Assembly: GCF_900230185.1 (NCBI RefSeq) | Contig: NZ_OCSR01000001.1 | Coordinates: 3,472,001 to 3,536,000 of the forward strand | Source: Burkholderia sp. OK233 | GTDB lineage: Bacteria > Pseudomonadota > Gammaproteobacteria > Burkholderiales > Burkholderiaceae | DNA length: 64,000 nt | Reading direction: 5' to 3' | In this document: in pieces, positions 38,323 to 47,342 of the stretch | Layout: every line of letters begins with the position of its first letter | Numbering within the stretch: position 1 is the stretch's first letter | Made by a program: the position numbers and the translations under genes | The notes under the pieces: model-generated | Told to the model about the DNA's origin: nothing | What the model saw: the letters and a program-made list of their open reading frames with translations, nothing else | Database searches by the model: none

Positions 38323-40767
38323 ATGAATGAAGACAAGTTCCGGATTTTGCTGTTTGATACCAAGTATCGAAATCCGAATCATTACATTTGCCTAGCGATA
38401 TTTGCTGCACTGAAACGGCACGCGTCAGTTGAGTCTGTGTGGAAAGCTGATCCCCTGGACGCCGTTTCGGTTGCAGTGCAAAATCGCTGCAACTTGTTCA
38501 TTGCATTCGACGGTGAGGAGTTGGATGCTGCGCTATGCGCTCGCCTCGTGGGTATTTGCGGACGCTCAGCGCTGTGGGTGACAGAAGATCCCTACGAGCT
38601 TGAAGTAAACGTACGTCACTCACAGCTCTTTGACATTGTTTTTACCAACGATTCGTCGAGTGTCAGTGCCTACGGAGACAGAGGCCGACATTTGCCGCTG
38701 GCGGGCGCGACGGAGTTCCATTCGCTACCAGTGTTGGCGTCGGAGCAGTCGTTGCGCTACCAGCTTTTCTTCGCCGGAACTGCATGGCCTAACAGGAGCG
38801 AGTTTGTCCGGTCAATCCTAGGTCATATGCCTTCGGAGTGGAAATTTAAGCTAGCGCTGCCATCCAATCCTTTCTTGCCGCCTCATCGTGTCCCATTGCC
38901 GGAGAGTGTGCTGTCGTGGCGGACCTCACCTGTCGATTTCGCGCGTTTCGTCAACCGGAGCGCGGTGACGCTGCTGCTACCGCGAGTGTTTTCTGCCTCG
39001 GGGGGGCGCGAGTATGCTGAGACGCCTCCCCCGCGCCTCTTCGAGGCGGCGCTTGCAGGCGGCGTGCAACTGGTTCACGAGTCTCTCAGCGAAGTTGCGC
39101 AGTCGTTCGCGCCGGGTGAAGAGATCATTTTGTTTTCGTCTGAGAACGATTTTCTTGCGAAGGCGAGGCATCTTATTAATGATCGGGCCGCGCGGGATTC
39201 GATTGCCGAGGCTGCCCGGCTGCGCGGGCTACGCGAACATACCTATGATAATCGCGTGGAATCGATTTTGATGCACGTGCGCCATATTGCGTTCAAGCCA
39301 TCCGAGATTGAAAGCGTCCAACGCAGGACGCTACTGTTCGTAGCACACAACGTCCTGCATCGCGGGAACTTTGGGGGTGTGGAGGTATACCTCGAGCGGA
39401 TCAGGAAGGCATTGGCGTCTGAGTGGAACGTGCTCTTCTACATTCCCGGTGCAAATGGACGCGATCGCGAAGCGCACTTACTTGCTGAGGACTACACTGA
39501 AATTCGGCGGTTTGAGTTTTCGCAGCCATATTCGGCCGGGTTGCTGACTTGCGCAGAGCGCGAACACGCTTTCCGAACGATTTTGCTCGAATACGACGTC
39601 GATGTCGCCCACTTTCATCATTTCATCGGCCATGTGCCGTCGATGATTCATGTGGCCGCGCAAACCGGTGTTCCGACTGCTTTTACTGCCCACGATTTTT
39701 TCCCGGTTTGTCACGAATTTAATCTGCTGTCGTTCAAAAATGAATTTTGCGGCGCTCCCGATGTGCCCTTATCTCAATGCGACGTGTGCCTATGGCAAAA
39801 GCACGAGATCGCGCCGGGGTCGCAGGCCCAGCGCCGCGTCTTCTGGGACAACGTTTTGCGCCATATCGACTTGCTTGTATTTAACACGGATGGAACGCAG
39901 CGCACGTACTCGCAAATGTATCCGTCCGTGCGGCTGCACGCATCTGCGCATGTGCTCCCGGTTCCCATTCTCGACGGTCCGGTAAGGTCGTTGCAGCGCA
40001 TCGTGAGTCCGCTGAAGATTGCTTTGCTTGGCAACGTCACCCATCAAAAAGGCGGTGATGTGCTCTGCCGGGCGTTGCCGCTCTTACAAGGCGCACCGGT
40101 TGAGTTTCACGTGTTCGGGCGCGTGGATGGCAACTATTCTCAACTTGGTGATCGCAGACGGTTCCCGAACGTCGTCGTGCACGGTCAATACGCCGTCGAT
40201 GCGCCACCGCCGGAACTGCTTGAGTGTGATGTGTCGATTCACGTTTCCGTTTGGCCCGAAACATATTGCTTGACCTTGTCGGAAGCGTGGCAGCTTGGCT
40301 TGGTTCCGATCGTCACTGATATCGGGGCGCTTGGGGAGCGTGTCACACATCTTGTGAATGGCATTAAGATCGCGCCAAACAAAGAGGGACAATTAGTGGA
40401 TGCTATTCGCCGGTTGATCGATGAGCCGGCATTGCTCAGCGTGCTTCGGGCACGGATCACAGAGCGCTTGTACATGGGATTGACAACGCACACCGCTGAG
40501 CTTGCTATTCGCTATCGAGCGTTGCTGCTAGCCCCTCGTCGCCCGTTAGCCAACGGCGAGCCGATACGGCAGACATCGCTAGCCGACATTGGCATCGTCT
40601 TGCAGGCGCCCACCTGGCAAATCGGATCCGATGCCGATGTCACGATGCCCCGCGGAGGCAAAGCAAGGTTGGAATTCAAAGTGCGAAGAGTGCTAGCGTT
40701 CTACCGCCGGCACGGACTTCGCCCGACCGTTCGTATTGTTGTCAATCGGGTAAGGAACCTTCTGTGA
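38323..40767 (+). CDS. two-domain glycosyltransferase (CgeB-like + GT4)
   Basis: An 814-residue fusion. Residues about 1-330 resemble CgeB-type glycosyltransferases, with WVTEDPYELEVN and a C-terminal PPPRLFEAALAGGVQLV...HTYDNRVESIL. Residues about 335-735 form a GT4 domain: HRGNFGGVEVYLERI, IALLGNVTHQKGGDVL for nucleotide-sugar binding, and PETYCLTLSEAWQLGLVPIVT carrying the E-x7-E motif. A basic tail of 75 residues ends the protein. It probably adds two sugars in sequence, a common design in ABC-exported polysaccharides. It overlaps the next gene by GTGA. Confidence 0.82.
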   Translation: MNEDKFRILLFDTKYRNPNHYICLAIFAALKRHASVESVWKADPLDAVSVAVQNRCNLFIAFDGEELDAALCARLVGICGRSALWVTEDPYELEVNVRHSQLFDIVFTNDSSSVSAYGDRGRHLPLAGATEFHSLPVLASEQSLRYQLFFAGTAWPNRSEFVRSILGHMPSEWKFKLALPSNPFLPPHRVPLPESVLSWRTSPVDFARFVNRSAVTLLLPRVFSASGGREYAETPPPRLFEAALAGGVQLVHESLSEVAQSFAPGEEIILFSSENDFLAKARHLINDRAARDSIAEAARLRGLREHTYDNRVESILMHVRHIAFKPSEIESVQRRTLLFVAHNVLHRGNFGGVEVYLERIRKALASEWNVLFYIPGANGRDREAHLLAEDYTEIRRFEFSQPYSAGLLTCAEREHAFRTILLEYDVDVAHFHHFIGHVPSMIHVAAQTGVPTAFTAHDFFPVCHEFNLLSFKNEFCGAPDVPLSQCDVCLWQKHEIAPGSQAQRRVFWDNVLRHIDLLVFNTDGTQRTYSQMYPSVRLHASAHVLPVPILDGPVRSLQRIVSPLKIALLGNVTHQKGGDVLCRALPLLQGAPVEFHVFGRVDGNYSQLGDRRRFPNVVVHGQYAVDAPPPELLECDVSIHVSVWPETYCLTLSEAWQLGLVPIVTDIGALGERVTHLVNGIKIAPNKEGQLVDAIRRLIDEPALLSVLRARITERLYMGLTTHTAELAIRYRALLLAPRRPLANGEPIRQTSLADIGIVLQAPTWQIGSDADVTMPRGGKARLEFKVRRVLAFYRRHGLRPTVRIVVNRVRNLL

Positions 40768-41732
40768 CCGCTTCATTTCGCGTGCTGATTTGCGGCGCAT
40801 CGCCTGACTCAGTGAACAACAACTCGGTGTTGCGCGGGTATGTGGCCAACGGCTTTCGTGCGCAACTGGCCGAGAGTAGCGTTCGCGTGTGCTCGCTCGA
40901 AGGGGCAGAGCAGGTGACGCGGGACTTTCTTCCGCAGCTGATCATAGTGTTTGGCTCATGCATGCCGGCCGTGGCCAACTACCTCGGGGTGAAGGCGGCG
41001 GCGCTCGATGTCGGGGCGTGTCTTGCATTTTGGCTGCACGACGATCCGTATGAATTCGACTACGGTTACAAGATTGTTCCGCTTGCAGACGTTGTGTTCT
41101 CTAACGATCGTTGGGCAGCCACACACTATTCACATCCGCGCGTCTATCACGTACCTCTTGCCGCGGATCGGACGGCTCATTTTCGCAAGCACAATCCAAA
41201 CAAAGAGCGCGACGTCTTTTTCTGCGGTGTGGGCTTTCCCAATCGTGTCGCTTTGTTGCGCGACTGTGTCGACAGTCTGCGCCCCTTCAATGTGTTGGTT
41301 GCCGGCGCGGAGTGGCCGTCCGATCTACCATTTGCTGAGAACCGACGTGTTCCTAATTCTGAATTGCCGGACCTTCATGCCAGTTCGCTTCTTACATTGA
41401 ATATGGGCCGTCGCTTTAATCTGGCGAACAGTCGATTCAACCTCGACGCCTCGACGCCTGGGCCTCGAACATTCGAGGCGGCTGCCGCGGGTACAGTTCA
41501 GTGCATGTTCGTTGAGGGGCTCGAAATTGACGACTACTTTAGCGAGCGCGCCGGGGAAATCCTCTTGTTTGACTCACCGCGCGAGTTGCGCACACATATC
41601 GAGATGCTCCGTGATGACCCGGCCCGAGCGGCTGCGATTGCGCTCGCCGCGCAGCGGCGCGCGATGAAGGACCATACGTATGAGAATCGCGCGGCGCGCA
41701 TTCTCGATGCGATAGGTGATCTCCGGTCATGA
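40764..41732 (+). CDS. CgeB-like glycosyltransferase
   Basis: A 322-residue single-domain protein similar in pattern to the N-terminal half of its upstream neighbour: FWLHDDPYEFDY matches WVTEDPYELEV there, and TPGPRTFEAAAAGTVQCMF and DHTYENRAARIL match its end. The start is GTG, with GTGA overlap of the preceding stop. I infer a paralogue that adds a related sugar. Donor and acceptor unknown. Confidence 0.78.
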   Translation: MTASFRVLICGASPDSVNNNSVLRGYVANGFRAQLAESSVRVCSLEGAEQVTRDFLPQLIIVFGSCMPAVANYLGVKAAALDVGACLAFWLHDDPYEFDYGYKIVPLADVVFSNDRWAATHYSHPRVYHVPLAADRTAHFRKHNPNKERDVFFCGVGFPNRVALLRDCVDSLRPFNVLVAGAEWPSDLPFAENRRVPNSELPDLHASSLLTLNMGRRFNLANSRFNLDASTPGPRTFEAAAAGTVQCMFVEGLEIDDYFSERAGEILLFDSPRELRTHIEMLRDDPARAAAIALAAQRRAMKDHTYENRAARILDAIGDLRS

Positions 41733-41745
41733 CTTGGTACTCGGC

Positions 41746-41751
41746 TATAAT
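41746..41751 (+). promoter_or_regulatory. possible -10 box before wzm
   Basis: TATAAT 30 bp before the wzm ATG. No convincing -35 hexamer lies 16-18 bp upstream, so this is a weak candidate for an internal promoter. Confidence 0.3.
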
Positions 41752-41780
41752 GGTCGGCTACACAGAGAACTCAGTAGTCC

Positions 41781-42587
41781 ATGAACAAGCCAATTGATGA
41801 TGCGCATCAGCGCGCCGGTACGCGAGAGTTGCTTGCTGCGTTGAGTAATCCCCATTTGTGGGCGCTGCTCGCATGGTACGACATTCGGCAACGGTATCGC
41901 CGCTCAGTCCTCGGCCCGTTTTGGGTAACTTTGTCGACCGGTATCATGATCGGCACGATGGGCATATTGTGGTCGTTCCTGTTCAAGAATGACGTGAAGG
42001 CGTACCTTCCCTTCTTCGCCGTCGGCAGCATCGTCTGGACCTTCTATTCGACACAGATCAATGAGGCGTGCCTCGGCTTCGTGCAATTCGAGCACACAAT
42101 TAAGCAGATTCGCTTTCCCATGCCGGTGTACTTGCTAAGAATCATGGTGCGTAACCTAATTATTCTCGCGCACAACGGCGTCATCATCATCTTGGTTTTC
42201 GCGGCTCTGCGCGTCGGAGTCGATTGGCATGCTTTATTGATCATTCCCGGGCTCTTTATCGGTAGTGTTGCGATGTTAGGCATCTCTATGATTGTGAGCG
42301 TATTTTGCACGCGGTTCAGGGATATGCCGATGATCGTTCAGAACGCTACGATGGTTCTGTTTTACCTGACGCCGATCATCTGGCGTCCTAATAGCTTGGG
42401 TAAGCATGGGTGGATCGCTGAATGGAACCCCTTCGCGCACCTCGTGGAAATCGTGCGGGCCCCCCTGGTTGACCAGGTTTTTCCGGGTCAATCATATTTG
42501 TGGTCCATCGCAAGCGCGATTGTCTTCGTAGTGATCGGCGTTCTGTTGCAAGGACGCTACCGGAACCGGATTGCGTATTGGCTGTGA
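41781..42587 (+). CDS. wzm: ABC-2 polysaccharide export permease
   Basis: A 268-residue membrane protein with six helices. LLAWYDIRQRYRRSVLGPFWVTLS is the typical Wzm/KpsM N-terminus, and NPFAHLVEIVRAPLV lies before the last helix. It exports undecaprenyl-linked O-antigen across the inner membrane with Wzt, whose gene starts 8 bp downstream. Confidence 0.94.
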   Translation: MNKPIDDAHQRAGTRELLAALSNPHLWALLAWYDIRQRYRRSVLGPFWVTLSTGIMIGTMGILWSFLFKNDVKAYLPFFAVGSIVWTFYSTQINEACLGFVQFEHTIKQIRFPMPVYLLRIMVRNLIILAHNGVIIILVFAALRVGVDWHALLIIPGLFIGSVAMLGISMIVSVFCTRFRDMPMIVQNATMVLFYLTPIIWRPNSLGKHGWIAEWNPFAHLVEIVRAPLVDQVFPGQSYLWSIASAIVFVVIGVLLQGRYRNRIAYWL

Positions 42588-42595
42588 GGCAGGAC

Positions 42596-43315
42596 ATGAG
42601 CGAGTCATACATTAAAGCAGAAAACGTCGTTGTGGAATTTCCTATTTACAACGCATCGCATCGGTCCCTGCGAAAGTCGCTTTTGAGCGCCTCGACGGGC
42701 GGCAGGGTGGCTGCGGATGCCGGTAAGCACATTACCGTGCGTGCGCTCGATGACGTGTCATTTGAATTCAAACCGGGGGACCGTGTTGGTTTCGTCGGTC
42801 ACAACGGCGCTGGTAAGACCACATTGCTGCGAGTGCTCGCGGGCGTCTATGCACCGATCTCCGGTAGGTTATCTGTCAATGGGCGTATCGTGTCATTGAT
42901 TGATATGTCGCTTGGGATGGAGCCGGAGGCGACAGGGTACGAAAATATCTTCCTGCGCGGCATCATGATGGGCATAAAACCCAAAGAAATTGAGGAAAAG
43001 CTTCCAGCGATCGCCGAATTTAGCGAGCTCGGGGAACACTTTCTCAACATGCCGGTTCGGACGTACTCAAGCGGAATGCAATTGCGCTTGGCATTTGCCG
43101 TTTCCACTTCGATCCGTGCTGATATCGTTCTGATGGACGAGTGGCTTTCCGTCGGTGACAAGGCGTTTAGCGAGAAAGCGACCGAGCGCCTTAACGACGT
43201 TGTTCAGAATTCGTCTATTCTCGTCCTCGCTTCGCATTCGAGCGATCTCGTTGACCGAATGTGCAATCGCGTACTCGTATTCGAACACGGGAAAGTGACC
43301 GAGACCGTCACATAA
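42596..43315 (+). CDS. wzt: ABC polysaccharide export ATPase
   Basis: A 239-residue ATPase. The Walker A is GHNGAGKTTLLR, the signature YSSGMQLRLAFA, Walker B ADIVLMDEWLSVGD and the switch His in VLASHSS. It is the short form without the C-terminal carbohydrate-binding domain of E. coli O8/O9a Wzt, so export should not depend on recognition of a chain-end cap by Wzt. ATG at 42596 is chosen over the longer frame inside wzm. Confidence 0.94.
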   Translation: MSESYIKAENVVVEFPIYNASHRSLRKSLLSASTGGRVAADAGKHITVRALDDVSFEFKPGDRVGFVGHNGAGKTTLLRVLAGVYAPISGRLSVNGRIVSLIDMSLGMEPEATGYENIFLRGIMMGIKPKEIEEKLPAIAEFSELGEHFLNMPVRTYSSGMQLRLAFAVSTSIRADIVLMDEWLSVGDKAFSEKATERLNDVVQNSSILVLASHSSDLVDRMCNRVLVFEHGKVTETVT

Positions 43316-43362
43316 ACGGGTTGGCGAACGCGCTCAAGGCGATTACATAATTGGGAGGCGAC

Positions 43363-44754
43363 ATGAGTCAGAGCAGTCGCGAAGCGAACTCTATTTCGAT
43401 CGGTGACGCTGTTGCGGAGGGTTGGGCGTATAGGAAGCCGGCAAGCCGCAATAAGGCGAGGATCCTCGGCGCTATTTCTCCGCGCGAACGAGCGCGCGAG
43501 TGGGGTACCGTATCAACGGAGGAGCCGCTGTCGCGCGATGTAGTGCGACAAGCGCTTATGATCGCAGTCGAAAATGCGGCCGCCGGGATCGTGATTGGGT
43601 TGAGCCACGACCATTACCTCACGATTGCTGGAGGAGTGCAGAACTGCATTGGCGACGAACAGGCGGCACTGTGTGAGGCGGGTTGGACTTATTTGCATAT
43701 TTGCCCAAATCGGCCGTTGCCGTTACTGGCCGAAGTGGTGGATCCGGAGAGGTTTGAAGTCGTTGCGTCCTTGAATGGACAGACACTAGGTGTTGTTCTG
43801 ATATCCGATATCGAGGCGATTGCTTCGGATCTTGTGCGCGCCGGTCGGCAACCTCGTTGCGTGGTTCACCACATGCTAGGGTTCGCGCCAGAGTTGATTG
43901 CACGATTGATTCGCGCTTGCGATGACGATCAGCCACTTGTCTGGCTGCACGATCTTTTCACGCTGTGCCCGAGTGTTCATCTGCTGCGGAATGATGCGAC
44001 CTTTTGTTTTGCGCCGCCGGTCAGTTCAGCTGTCTGTCATATCTGCAACTCAGGCCCGGATCGCGCTTCGCACGTGCAACGGATGCAAGCATTTTTTACT
44101 TCGACGCATCCAAGCGTAATTGCCCCGTCTGCTACGCTGTTCGATTTCTGGGAGAAGCAAGGGAAGTATATTTATCGCGACTCGACGATCATCGCACCGT
44201 GTGAAGTGGTGTTTGATGGCAATTCCCAAGTATTTGACGCGGGCCGTCCGTTAAGGATCGCGTTTTTGGGTTCGCCCATCTATCACAAAGGCTGGGACGC
44301 CTTCGAGTCCCTCGCCCACTGGCATGCTCGAGATCAGCGCTATGCCTTTTATCACTTCGGTTCGGCCGATCCTGCGGTGCCGAGTCTCCAGCATGTACCG
44401 GTAACGGTCGCACGCGAAAGTCGATCGGCGATGATCGAAGCGGTGAAGGCGGCTGAGATTGACGTTGTGATCAATTGGTCGATGTGTTATGAGAGTTTTT
44501 CTTTCACAGCAATTGAGGCGGTCGCGGCTGGTGCATTTGTCGTCGCTCGCCGGGACGCAGGGAACGTCTGGCCGCTAGTTCGCGCAATCAATCCGAAACG
44601 CGGTTGCAGCGTTGTGAGCGAGACGGAATTGCTTGCGTTGTTCGCTGACGGACGGATACTCGAATATGTGTCCGGCGCAGATCGTCGTACGGGTTCGCTT
44701 AGGTTCGGCTCCTATACGGGCCAATTGCTCCAAAGCGAGGTGTCGAATGCGTAG
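43363..44754 (+). CDS. family 4-like glycosyltransferase
   Basis: A 463-residue protein. VWLHDLFTLCPSVHLLRND with a nearby Cys-x2-Cys (CHICNSGP) is typical of GT4 proteins in O-antigen loci. RIAFLGSPIYHKGWDAFESL is the donor-binding strand, and ESFSFTAIEAVAAGAFVVAR holds the E-x7-E pair. The first 60 residues are a polar extension. A GGGAGGCG ribosome-binding site supports ATG at 43363. It overlaps the next gene by 8 bp. Confidence 0.8.
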   Translation: MSQSSREANSISIGDAVAEGWAYRKPASRNKARILGAISPRERAREWGTVSTEEPLSRDVVRQALMIAVENAAAGIVIGLSHDHYLTIAGGVQNCIGDEQAALCEAGWTYLHICPNRPLPLLAEVVDPERFEVVASLNGQTLGVVLISDIEAIASDLVRAGRQPRCVVHHMLGFAPELIARLIRACDDDQPLVWLHDLFTLCPSVHLLRNDATFCFAPPVSSAVCHICNSGPDRASHVQRMQAFFTSTHPSVIAPSATLFDFWEKQGKYIYRDSTIIAPCEVVFDGNSQVFDAGRPLRIAFLGSPIYHKGWDAFESLAHWHARDQRYAFYHFGSADPAVPSLQHVPVTVARESRSAMIEAVKAAEIDVVINWSMCYESFSFTAIEAVAAGAFVVARRDAGNVWPLVRAINPKRGCSVVSETELLALFADGRILEYVSGADRRTGSLRFGSYTGQLLQSEVSNA

Positions 44755-45775
44755 GGTTCACTGCTACACCAGCGTTTCGTTCAGCTATCTCGATCGCGCG
44801 CGCGTGCTCGCTGAGAGCGTCCGCAAACATCACCCGGATTGGACACTGTGGCTTCTACTCTCTGACGAAGCACCGGAAGGTTTTCACTTCGACATCGGAG
44901 AAGAATGTTTTGATCACGTGGTCACGATTTCGGAGCTAGGTATTCCTGAGTGGAAGCAGTGGGCTTTTGAACATGACGTCGTCGAGTTGTGTACGGCCGT
45001 GAAAGGTACCATGCTATGCCGACTATTGGACGAGACGGCGGACGCAGTGATCTATCTTGATCCTGATACGGCAGTCTTCGCGCCACTGAGTCATGTAATC
45101 GAGCGTTTGGAGCAATCTTCAGTTGTTCTGACGCCTCACGTCGTACAACCTGAAACCACGCTTGCAGGCGTTTGCGACAACGAGATTGGATCCCTAAAGC
45201 ACGGTGTCTACAATCTTGGTTTTGTTGCCGTTAGCAACACCGTCTACGGGCGGAAGTTCGCGGAATGGTGGCGAGATCGGTTGTTGAAGTTTTGTCGTGA
45301 CGACGTACCCAACGGGCTCTTCACGGATCAGCGGTGGTGCGATTTGGTTCCTGCGTTGTTTGAAGGAGTTTTCGTTTTACGCAACTCCGGATACAACGTT
45401 GCGTCCTGGAATCTTGCAACACGTCCAATAGCGCTTCAGGCGGATGGAACAATCATGGCTGGCACCGATCAGCTCCGATTTTTCCACTTTACTAAGGTCA
45501 ACTCTGTTGGAGAGGGCATGCTGGAGCGCTATTCCTTCGGGGCAAGCGAAGTTTTCGAATTGCTTCGATGGTACCGCAGTCGGCTGATTGTGCATCGGCC
45601 AATAGGTCTCCCGGCGAATTGGTGGAAGTACGGCACCTACACCAACAAGGAACCGATCCCGCGGTCGCACCGATTAGCTTGGCTGCAGCGCGTGGACTTG
45701 CGCGCTAGATTCAAGGACCCCTTCTTGGCTGGGCCGGATGGCTTTGGTGAATGGTGTCGTCAGCAGGGGCTCTAA
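44747..45775 (+). CDS. GT8-like glycosyltransferase
   Basis: A 342-residue GT-A protein. HCYTSVSFSYLDRARVLAES opens the fold and VIYLDPDTAVF carries the DxD metal site. LKHGVYNLGFVAVSNT and FTDQRWCDLVPALF follow, then NSGYNVASWN. This set is common to GT8-like transferases that act on surface polysaccharides. The sugar cannot be predicted. The ATG at 44747 lies inside the preceding gene, which implies coupling. Confidence 0.78.
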   Translation: MRRVHCYTSVSFSYLDRARVLAESVRKHHPDWTLWLLLSDEAPEGFHFDIGEECFDHVVTISELGIPEWKQWAFEHDVVELCTAVKGTMLCRLLDETADAVIYLDPDTAVFAPLSHVIERLEQSSVVLTPHVVQPETTLAGVCDNEIGSLKHGVYNLGFVAVSNTVYGRKFAEWWRDRLLKFCRDDVPNGLFTDQRWCDLVPALFEGVFVLRNSGYNVASWNLATRPIALQADGTIMAGTDQLRFFHFTKVNSVGEGMLERYSFGASEVFELLRWYRSRLIVHRPIGLPANWWKYGTYTNKEPIPRSHRLAWLQRVDLRARFKDPFLAGPDGFGEWCRQQGL

Positions 45776-45854
45776 TAGAGAGTCAAACTGTCTAGGGCGT
45801 CGTATCGCGGCGTTTTAGAACCTGTTTCACTTTGCGTTTGAAAGAGAGAATTTC

Positions 45855-47135
45855 ATGCAGGAAATAGCTACGCGCTACGGTGTACTCGAAGCATACGAAG
45901 CTGCTGACGATCTTATTTGTCGGTGTCTCTCCAAATATGGTGAGTGGGCGCAATATGAGCTTCAGTTCGTCGCAGACAATCTTGCGTCTGGTAGCAAGGT
46001 TGCTGACATCGGCGCGTTTATCGGCACCTTTGGTCTGGGACTGTCACAGTTAAGGAAACTGGACCGTTTGTGTTTCGTTGAAGCCAACGCCGTCACGGTC
46101 GAGTTGTTGCGAAAGAATGTGGCACGGAACGCTTCGGTGCCGAGCGCGGTGGTCGACGCGATTGTTGGCCCGTTCGCTCATCAGGACGGTGGAACCTTTA
46201 TTCCGGGCAACAAGGGTTCGTTTTCCGTGACGAGCCACACTGATGGCAACGTACAGGCTGCCGCTGCTGGTTCGACGGCGTCACTCCAAGCGCTGTCGGA
46301 ACGACATGGGCCATTTGATTTGTACAAAGTCGATGTCGAGGGCGCCGAAAAAGCAATCTTCAATGCCGAGCTCGAATTTGTTCAGACATCGAATTCAACG
46401 TTTTGGATTGAGTGTAATGAATCGGTAGATTCGCTCGATGTCGGCGAATTATTTATCGGTCTCGGATTTTCGGTGTTTTATTTCGCATTTCCCGCGATCT
46501 CCGTTAGGCCGTTTCGTGAGGGCGAGCCGAACGAATTCCCATTTGCCTATGAGGCGGGCTTGTGGGTTACCAGAGATCGTGAGCCACACCTCAGCGCAGA
46601 ATTGCGCGAAGTGGGCTGTGTGCTCGAACGGGTGACAAGTCGAGAGTCGTTGCGCTCGAGTCTTTGGCGGACGCCACGCTGGGCGCCCGCTGATTGGCAT
46701 GAGAGTGGGCGCACCGAACTCGCGGCGTTGGCGGTGCATCGGTTGTTCGGGGAGGCGTATGAGACGTTTCTCGCGCACTCCAATCCGCAGTCGTCAGGAA
46801 GCGCGCCGCGTTCATGGGCCGAGCCAATTCCAGTGCAAATGCAACTGCGAATCAACGAGATGCATGAGCGGATGAGACAAACTGAGAACGAACTCACGGC
46901 AGCAAAGATTGTTCTATTTGAAGAGCGCGGTAGAAGCGCGACCGCGATCACGCGTCTGGAAGACGAGCTACGCGGACTATACGCACGCATCGATTTGTCA
47001 AACAAGCAAAACGCGGAGCTATTGTCTTCGTCTTCTTGGCGTTTCACTATGCCGCTAAGAATGATTTCACGGCTGCTGCGCGGTGATTGGGGAGAGATAA
47101 GGCGAATTTTTAGGGCAAAGGTAAGCGGTCGTTAA
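45855..47135 (+). CDS. FkbM-type methyltransferase with C-terminal coiled coil
   Basis: A 426-residue protein. Residues about 30-235 form an FkbM-like SAM methyltransferase: VADIGAFIGTFGLGLSQL for SAM, ENV-like LCFVEANAVTVELLRKNV, and LYKVDVEGAEKAIF. Residues about 335-395 form a heptad-rich coiled coil. The C-terminus SSSWRFTMPLRMISRLLRGDW is basic and amphipathic, as in membrane-anchored tails of O-antigen enzymes. At the end of the wzm-wzt operon this recalls WbdD, which caps chains and sets their length through a coiled coil. The parallel is inference. Confidence 0.78.
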   Translation: MQEIATRYGVLEAYEAADDLICRCLSKYGEWAQYELQFVADNLASGSKVADIGAFIGTFGLGLSQLRKLDRLCFVEANAVTVELLRKNVARNASVPSAVVDAIVGPFAHQDGGTFIPGNKGSFSVTSHTDGNVQAAAAGSTASLQALSERHGPFDLYKVDVEGAEKAIFNAELEFVQTSNSTFWIECNESVDSLDVGELFIGLGFSVFYFAFPAISVRPFREGEPNEFPFAYEAGLWVTRDREPHLSAELREVGCVLERVTSRESLRSSLWRTPRWAPADWHESGRTELAALAVHRLFGEAYETFLAHSNPQSSGSAPRSWAEPIPVQMQLRINEMHERMRQTENELTAAKIVLFEERGRSATAITRLEDELRGLYARIDLSNKQNAELLSSSSWRFTMPLRMISRLLRGDWGEIRRIFRAKVSGR

Positions 47136-47342
47136 TTTGCCGGGCTTGATTCGCTGCGTGATGAATCTTCGTACATTTCTGTTGTGTCCAAAAAGGTACA
47201 TTCGAATGTATGGTTCGAAACGGACTGGCGCGGGGGTATCTTTCAATCCGTATAACGGATTTCGTCGAATTTCGATCTTTGGGCGAGCGCGAATGAAATT
47301 AAAGACCCCGGCCCGCACGACGCACAACTGCTCTTAGTGAGG

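Noticed and set aside
41539..41730. Small minus-strand frames inside the glycosyltransferase genes.
   Set aside because: They are shadows of frames with clear family motifs on the plus strand.
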